Positions 60,696 through 64,000 of a stretch of DNA of 64,000 nucleotides are shown piece by piece (position 1 is the first letter of the stretch; the number at the start of each line of letters is the position of its first letter). The position numbers and the translations under genes were made by a program. Below the pieces are notes generated by a model. It ran no database searches, had not been told where the DNA came from, and worked only from the letters and a program-made list of their open reading frames with translations. Origin of the DNA: a virus; IMG/VR virus record IMGVR_UViG_3300044644_001243, positions 1 to 64,000 of that record, one strand, 5' to 3'.

Positions 60696-62099
60696 ATGGT
60701 AATACGCACATATTTTGACAAAAGCAATACTATAATTAGTAACTCTAATGTTAATACTGGTTTGAACCCAGTAACTGAATTATTTTATGGTGGGGCATTA
60801 ACTCAACAAAAATACACTAGATTCTTATTTCACTTTGATGAAGCAAGGTTAAAAAATTTTTATACTGGTGGTACTTTTACTGAATTATCAAATCTAAAAC
60901 ACACATTAAGAATGACCAATACTGGTTCGTTTGATAAAGATTTATTAAATACTGGTATGGGCTCAAAAGATAGGACTACATCTTTTGATTTAATTCTTTT
61001 TAAAATCAACCAAGATTGGGATAATGGTGTTGGTTATGATTATGAAATACCTATATTACTTACTGGTGATTACGGTTACAGTACAAATCCATCTAATTGG
61101 ATAAGACCAAAAATAGGTTACGATTGGGTTGGTGGTGCTGGTGTTTATTCTGGTTCACCAAGTGCTATTACTGTCACTTACCAACATTTTGATAAAGGTA
61201 ATGAAAACATTGAAATGGATGTTACTGATTATGTTAATGGTGTTTTAACTGGTAACACAAACTATGGTTTAGGTATAGCATTTGCATACCCATTTGAATT
61301 ATTAAATACTAGCCAATACCAATATGTTGGTTTTTTCACAAACAACACACAAACATTCTATGAACCATTTATTGAAACCGTTTATACTAATTATATAAAT
61401 GATGATAGAACAGATTTTTATACTGACAAACCAAATAAATTATATTTATATGTTAATGTAAATGGTAACCCAACTAACTTAGATTCAAAACCTAGTGTTA
61501 ATGTTTATAATGATAATGATATATTATTTTCAGCTTACACATCAAACAAAGTTAAACATGTAACCAAAGGTGTTTATTCAATTGATATAATTGTACCATC
61601 AAGTTATGGTGATTGTGTTATGTTTAATGATGTTTGGACTGGTATAACAATTAATGGCGTTACTAGACCTAATATTTCTTTAGATTTTGTATTAAAAGAT
61701 TCAATGGATTATTATAACATTGGCGACAATAGTTTTTTACCTAAAAAGACAGCTATTACTGTTAGTGGTATTCAAAACAAAGAAAGAATCAAACGTGGTG
61801 ACATTAGAAAGGTTATAGTATCAGCTAGAATACCTTATACAGTTGAACAATCACAAAAAATAGACGATATTAAATATAGAATATTTGTTTCTGAAGGTGC
61901 TGCTGAATTAACCGTTATTGATTTCCAACCAATAGAAAAAACAAATAATCATTACTATTTCTTATTAGATACTGCTAGTTTAATTCCAAATACTTATTAC
62001 TTAGACGTGTTAGTTACATCTAATCTAGAAACTACAACTATTAAAAATGCAATTCAATTTGACGTAGTTAATCAATCAGATTTAAGAAAAGGACAATAA
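60696..62099 (+). CDS. virion structural protein with DNRLRE-like N-terminus
   Basis: A 467-residue protein. The first 220 residues (FDKSNTIISNSNVNTG, FLFHFDEARLKNFY, LRMTNTG, WDNGVGYDYE, NIEMDVTDYVNGVL, GLGIAFAYPFELL) have the layout of a DNRLRE/jelly-roll module found in surface proteins. Two further beta domains follow (LYLYVNVNGNPTN onward, and RKVIVSARIPYTVE onward, like Ig-like folds). It is probably a baseplate or tail-wedge protein. A late-type motif lies 11 bases upstream. Confidence 0.68.
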   Translation: MVIRTYFDKSNTIISNSNVNTGLNPVTELFYGGALTQQKYTRFLFHFDEARLKNFYTGGTFTELSNLKHTLRMTNTGSFDKDLLNTGMGSKDRTTSFDLILFKINQDWDNGVGYDYEIPILLTGDYGYSTNPSNWIRPKIGYDWVGGAGVYSGSPSAITVTYQHFDKGNENIEMDVTDYVNGVLTGNTNYGLGIAFAYPFELLNTSQYQYVGFFTNNTQTFYEPFIETVYTNYINDDRTDFYTDKPNKLYLYVNVNGNPTNLDSKPSVNVYNDNDILFSAYTSNKVKHVTKGVYSIDIIVPSSYGDCVMFNDVWTGITINGVTRPNISLDFVLKDSMDYYNIGDNSFLPKKTAITVSGIQNKERIKRGDIRKVIVSARIPYTVEQSQKIDDIKYRIFVSEGAAELTVIDFQPIEKTNNHYYFLLDTASLIPNTYYLDVLVTSNLETTTIKNAIQFDVVNQSDLRKGQ

Positions 62100-62100
62100 T

Positions 62101-62427
62101 ATGAAAAGTTTTATAAAAAAAAGAATTAGAGAACAAATTAGTTTAGATGAAAAAAATTTAAATTATTCTAATGTTTGTAAAAAAATGACTATTAATTCTT
62201 TTGAAGAAGCCTTTAATAATGTTGAAGAAGCCTTAAAAAACGTTGATAGAATAACTAGGTATAAGATTATGCGAAAAATTTATACACCTTTACATAATTT
62301 AAAACATGAGCAAGATTTAATAGCTAATGAAGTTAAAGAAAAAGGTATGTCTGGTGATTCAATTCCAGATGAAGCTGACACATATTGGCACCAAATACAA
62401 AATATATTTTGTAAAGGTATTTACTAA
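62101..62427 (+). CDS. small hypothetical helical protein
   Basis: A 108-residue, basic, helical protein (NSFEEAFNNVEEALKNVDRI, then HNLKHEQDLIANEVKEKGMS). It follows the structural gene by one base. No family recognised; perhaps an assembly factor. Confidence 0.55.
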   Translation: MKSFIKKRIREQISLDEKNLNYSNVCKKMTINSFEEAFNNVEEALKNVDRITRYKIMRKIYTPLHNLKHEQDLIANEVKEKGMSGDSIPDEADTYWHQIQNIFCKGIY

Positions 62428-62442
62428 AAACATTTTTTCACT

Positions 62443-62452
62443 ATATTTATAA
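62443..62452 (+). promoter_or_regulatory. late-type motif before the zinc-ribbon gene
   Basis: A perfect ATATTTATAA, 101 bases upstream of the ATG at 62554. Unlike the other copies it is far from the start codon and is followed by a structured leader. This favours a promoter over a translation signal. Confidence 0.55.
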
Positions 62453-62464
62453 ATGTGTTAACTC
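62453..62464 (+). repeat. 5' half of a 12-base complement around the zinc-ribbon gene
   Basis: ATGTGTTAACTC here is perfectly complementary to GAGTTAACACAT at 63435-63446, after the gene. It lies at the predicted 5' end of the transcript. The pair could join the mRNA ends or serve as two DNA-binding sites. Confidence 0.55.
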
Positions 62465-62467
62465 ACG

Positions 62468-62527
62468 TATTGGTCCCGACCAGAAATGGTTTAGAGCTGT
62501 CAAGGCAGCAAAGGTATCGGTACAATA
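62468..62527 (+). ncRNA. structured 5' leader, predicted three-way junction
   Basis: Three stems can form. P1 pairs TATTG with CAATA and CCG with CGG across a small internal loop (62468-62478 / 62518-62527). P2 is ACCA-GAAA-TGGT (62479-62490), closed by a GAAA tetraloop. P3 is GCTGT-CAAG-GCAGC (62496-62509). P1 and P2 meet without a gap, and the joining strands are five and eight bases. It matches no riboswitch or ribozyme that I know. The local base composition is much richer in G+C than the flanks. Confidence 0.55.
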
Positions 62528-62553
62528 ATAACAAAAATTAAAAGTTAATTAAA

Positions 62554-63423
62554 ATGTATTTAAATTATTCTGCGGCACAATCTGTGCCTACAGCTAATAT
62601 TGCTGTGAACAAATCAAGACTTAAAGTCTACAACAATACGGGCGATATGCCAACGTATTATCTACAAAAGGGACAAGAGTTCCAAATCGAATTATTTAAT
62701 CCAACAACGGATGTTATTCTGGCTAAAATCATACTTAATGGTAATCCTATTTCACAAGGTGGTTTGGTATTGAACCCTGGCCAAAGAGTATTCTTAGACA
62801 GATACTTAGATGTTGCTAAAAAATTCTTATTTGATACTTATGAAGTTTCAAATACTGAAGAAGTTAAAAAAGCAATCGAAAAGAATGGTGATTTCAAAGT
62901 AGAATTCTACAGAGAAAGAGTTCCTAATTACTTAAACACACTAGCAATAAATAGTAATACTGCTAGAGGTTTTGGTGGAACTATAAACAATACAACAATT
63001 GGTGGGTATGCTTCATCTATACCTAACGGTAGCGTTAATATTACAAACACATCTGGTCATATTGGGTCTACTGCGTTATATACTTCTTCAGTTAGTAATA
63101 GTGTACCAACACTTGATTCAATGAATGATATGTTATCAATGGACGCACCAAAAGAAGCTAATCCAACTAGAACGCTAAAGAGTCGTTCTAAGAGCATAGA
63201 AACTGGTAGAGTAGAGCAAGGTTCAGTTTCTGACCAAAAGGTTGTTACAGTGGATAAAAAGTTTGAATACTGGGCTTTTCACACTATTGAATGTAAAATG
63301 TTACCAGTGTCACAAAAAATAAACACAGTTGAAGATATCAATGTAAAAGTATACTGCACAAACTGTGGTGCTAAATTAGGAAAAGGACACAAGTTTTGTG
63401 GTCAATGCGGCACAAAAGCATAA
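62554..63423 (+). CDS. zinc-ribbon structural-type protein
   Basis: A 289-residue protein. The N-terminal 125 residues form a predicted beta sandwich (RLKVYNNTGDMPTYYLQKGQ, EFQIELFNPTTDVILAKIIL, GLVLNPGQRVFLDRYLD). A Ser/Thr/Asn-rich linker runs to about 225. The C-terminal YCTNCGAKLGKGHKFCGQCG (about 268-287) is a clear double-knuckle zinc ribbon. The long structured leader and dedicated terminator suggest a strongly or specially expressed product. A virion or host-interaction role is possible; I do not recognise the family. Confidence 0.75.
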   Translation: MYLNYSAAQSVPTANIAVNKSRLKVYNNTGDMPTYYLQKGQEFQIELFNPTTDVILAKIILNGNPISQGGLVLNPGQRVFLDRYLDVAKKFLFDTYEVSNTEEVKKAIEKNGDFKVEFYRERVPNYLNTLAINSNTARGFGGTINNTTIGGYASSIPNGSVNITNTSGHIGSTALYTSSVSNSVPTLDSMNDMLSMDAPKEANPTRTLKSRSKSIETGRVEQGSVSDQKVVTVDKKFEYWAFHTIECKMLPVSQKINTVEDINVKVYCTNCGAKLGKGHKFCGQCGTKA

Positions 63424-63434
63424 AATAAATTAAC

Positions 63435-63446
63435 GAGTTAACACAT
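63435..63446 (+). repeat. 3' half of the 12-base complement
   Basis: GAGTTAACACAT, perfectly complementary to 62453-62464, lies between the stop codon and the terminator of the zinc-ribbon gene. Confidence 0.55.
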
Positions 63447-63451
63447 AAATT

Positions 63452-63482
63452 AAAACCGAGGATTTGCATCTTCGGTTTTTTT
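63452..63482 (+). terminator. intrinsic terminator after the zinc-ribbon gene
   Basis: An AAAACCGA / TCGGTTTT stem continues, past one G-T pair, with GAT/ATC and a TTGC loop, and is followed by a T tract. A strong factor-independent terminator. Confidence 0.92.
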
Positions 63483-63509
63483 ATTGTACATTAGTTAAAA
63501 AATATTGTT

Positions 63510-63674
63510 ATGAAAAATATGAAATTAGAATTAGTAGAAGCAGCGTTAACTGACATTAAAAATTTAGTTAAAGAAAATCCAAATGATATGGATTTAGGTA
63601 AACGTGTTAGAAGTTACTTCCTTAATTTACCAGAAGTGGTTAAAGAATTTAAAGAAGAAATAGATAAACAATAA
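63510..63674 (+). CDS. small hypothetical protein, 54 residues
   Basis: A short frame from ATG at 63510 to TAA at 63674. It encodes an acidic, helical protein (ELVEAALTDIKNLVKENPND, then RSYFLNLPEVVKEFKEE). It lies just after a terminator and in the plus orientation of its neighbours. The leader is A-rich. Codon use looks natural for this genome, so I think it is real. The function is unknown. Confidence 0.55.
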   Translation: MKNMKLELVEAALTDIKNLVKENPNDMDLGKRVRSYFLNLPEVVKEFKEEIDKQ

Positions 63675-63703
63675 TTATTTCACTTAGTTTTATATTAATA
63701 AAA

Positions 63704-63994
63704 TTAACCGTATTTAACTTTTCCCATTACACATAATTGTAAAAATACGTCTGCGTCATCTGCATCAAACTGGCCATTTAAAATTCTATAATGTATTTCA
63801 CTATATTCATTTTTTAATAAATTAATAGCATCTAATATTTTATCAATATCAACATAACCCAAATAACCCTTTTCATTCATATATTCATATCCATCATCAG
63901 AATCATCACCAATATTCTCATCTTTATCATAGAAATACATTTTACCTCCACCTAATAAAAATTTACTAATTGCTTTACTACCATGTACACCCAT
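63704..63994 (-). CDS. hypothetical acidic protein, may extend past the edge
   Basis: At least 96 residues on the minus strand. It is very acidic in the middle (DKDENIGDDSDDGYEYMNEK), then helical (IDKILDAINLLKNEYSEIHY). The frame stays open to the window end before the ATG at 63994 (codons for Gln and His), so the true start may lie outside. It converges on the 54-residue gene. No family recognised. Confidence 0.5.
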   Translation of the reverse strand: MGVHGSKAISKFLLGGGKMYFYDKDENIGDDSDDGYEYMNEKGYLGYVDIDKILDAINLLKNEYSEIHYRILNGQFDADDADVFLQLCVMGKVKYG

Positions 63995-64000
63995 ATGTTG

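Noticed and set aside
62428-62553. Possible tRNA in the structured leader
   Set aside because: No acceptor/T-loop pattern (no TTC-A motif in the right place, no seven-bp acceptor stem). A three-way junction fits better.

Overview
The window reads as part of a large, AT-rich (roughly 30% G+C by eye) tailed-phage genome with T4-like logic: long-tail fibre and baseplate genes, a family B DNA polymerase, an SNF2-type helicase, PhoH, dUTPase, glutaredoxin and a small sigma factor resembling T4 gp55. Three features point to a Bacteroidota host, perhaps Flavobacterium-like. Start codons are preceded by A-rich leaders without a Shine-Dalgarno sequence. Promoters of the TTG-N20-TAnnTTTG kind precede replication genes. 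The lectin-like and YadA-head-like fibre modules fit the same picture. The host is an inference; nothing in the window names it. I saw no rRNA, tRNA, CRISPR array, integrase or insertion sequence. No gene-free gap exceeds 300 bases.

Layout. 1-8945 (minus strand) is a run of tail-fibre and adhesin genes: three paralogous LamG/concanavalin-like proteins, three or four fibre proteins built from a shared beta-rich module, then two other structural proteins. 9056-12339 (plus) holds the helicase, glutaredoxin and a probable neck protein. A bidirectional terminator separates it from the minus-strand DNA polymerase (12376-16242). 16356-28857 (minus) is a second fibre block. It contains two very long beta-solenoid fibres with 42-bp SHAEG repeats, one ending in an S74 self-cleaving chaperone. 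From 28918 to 63674 everything is on the plus strand. First come six small unrecognised genes including a recent tandem duplication. Next is a glycosyltransferase/HD-domain/dUTPase stretch, then a glycan-biosynthesis island of about 17 kb (35468-52404). PhoH and neighbours, two more glycosyltransferases and the sigma factor follow. A virion block with a gp5/gpV-like baseplate spike comes next, and last a zinc-ribbon protein gene with an unusually structured transcript. A minus-strand gene runs to the right edge.

Regulation. Two promoter classes can be read. TTG-N20-TAnnTTTG-like sites precede the helicase, the polymerase and the HD/dUTPase genes, and a TTGACA-N17-TAATAT variant precedes phoH; these look host-sigma dependent. 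A second motif, ATATTTATAA, recurs upstream of structural-gene starts on both strands, usually 8-15 bases before the ATG. I infer that it is the late promoter, read by the gp55-like sigma encoded at 56365-57090.

The most interesting parts are four. One is the glycan island, with two sugar-activation fusion proteins and a tagatose-aldolase (GatZ)-like protein. Another is the late motif and sigma pair. The third is the transcript at 62443-63482, whose 5' end can form a three-way junction. The fourth is a perfect 12-base pairing between that transcript's 5' leader and its 3' UTR.
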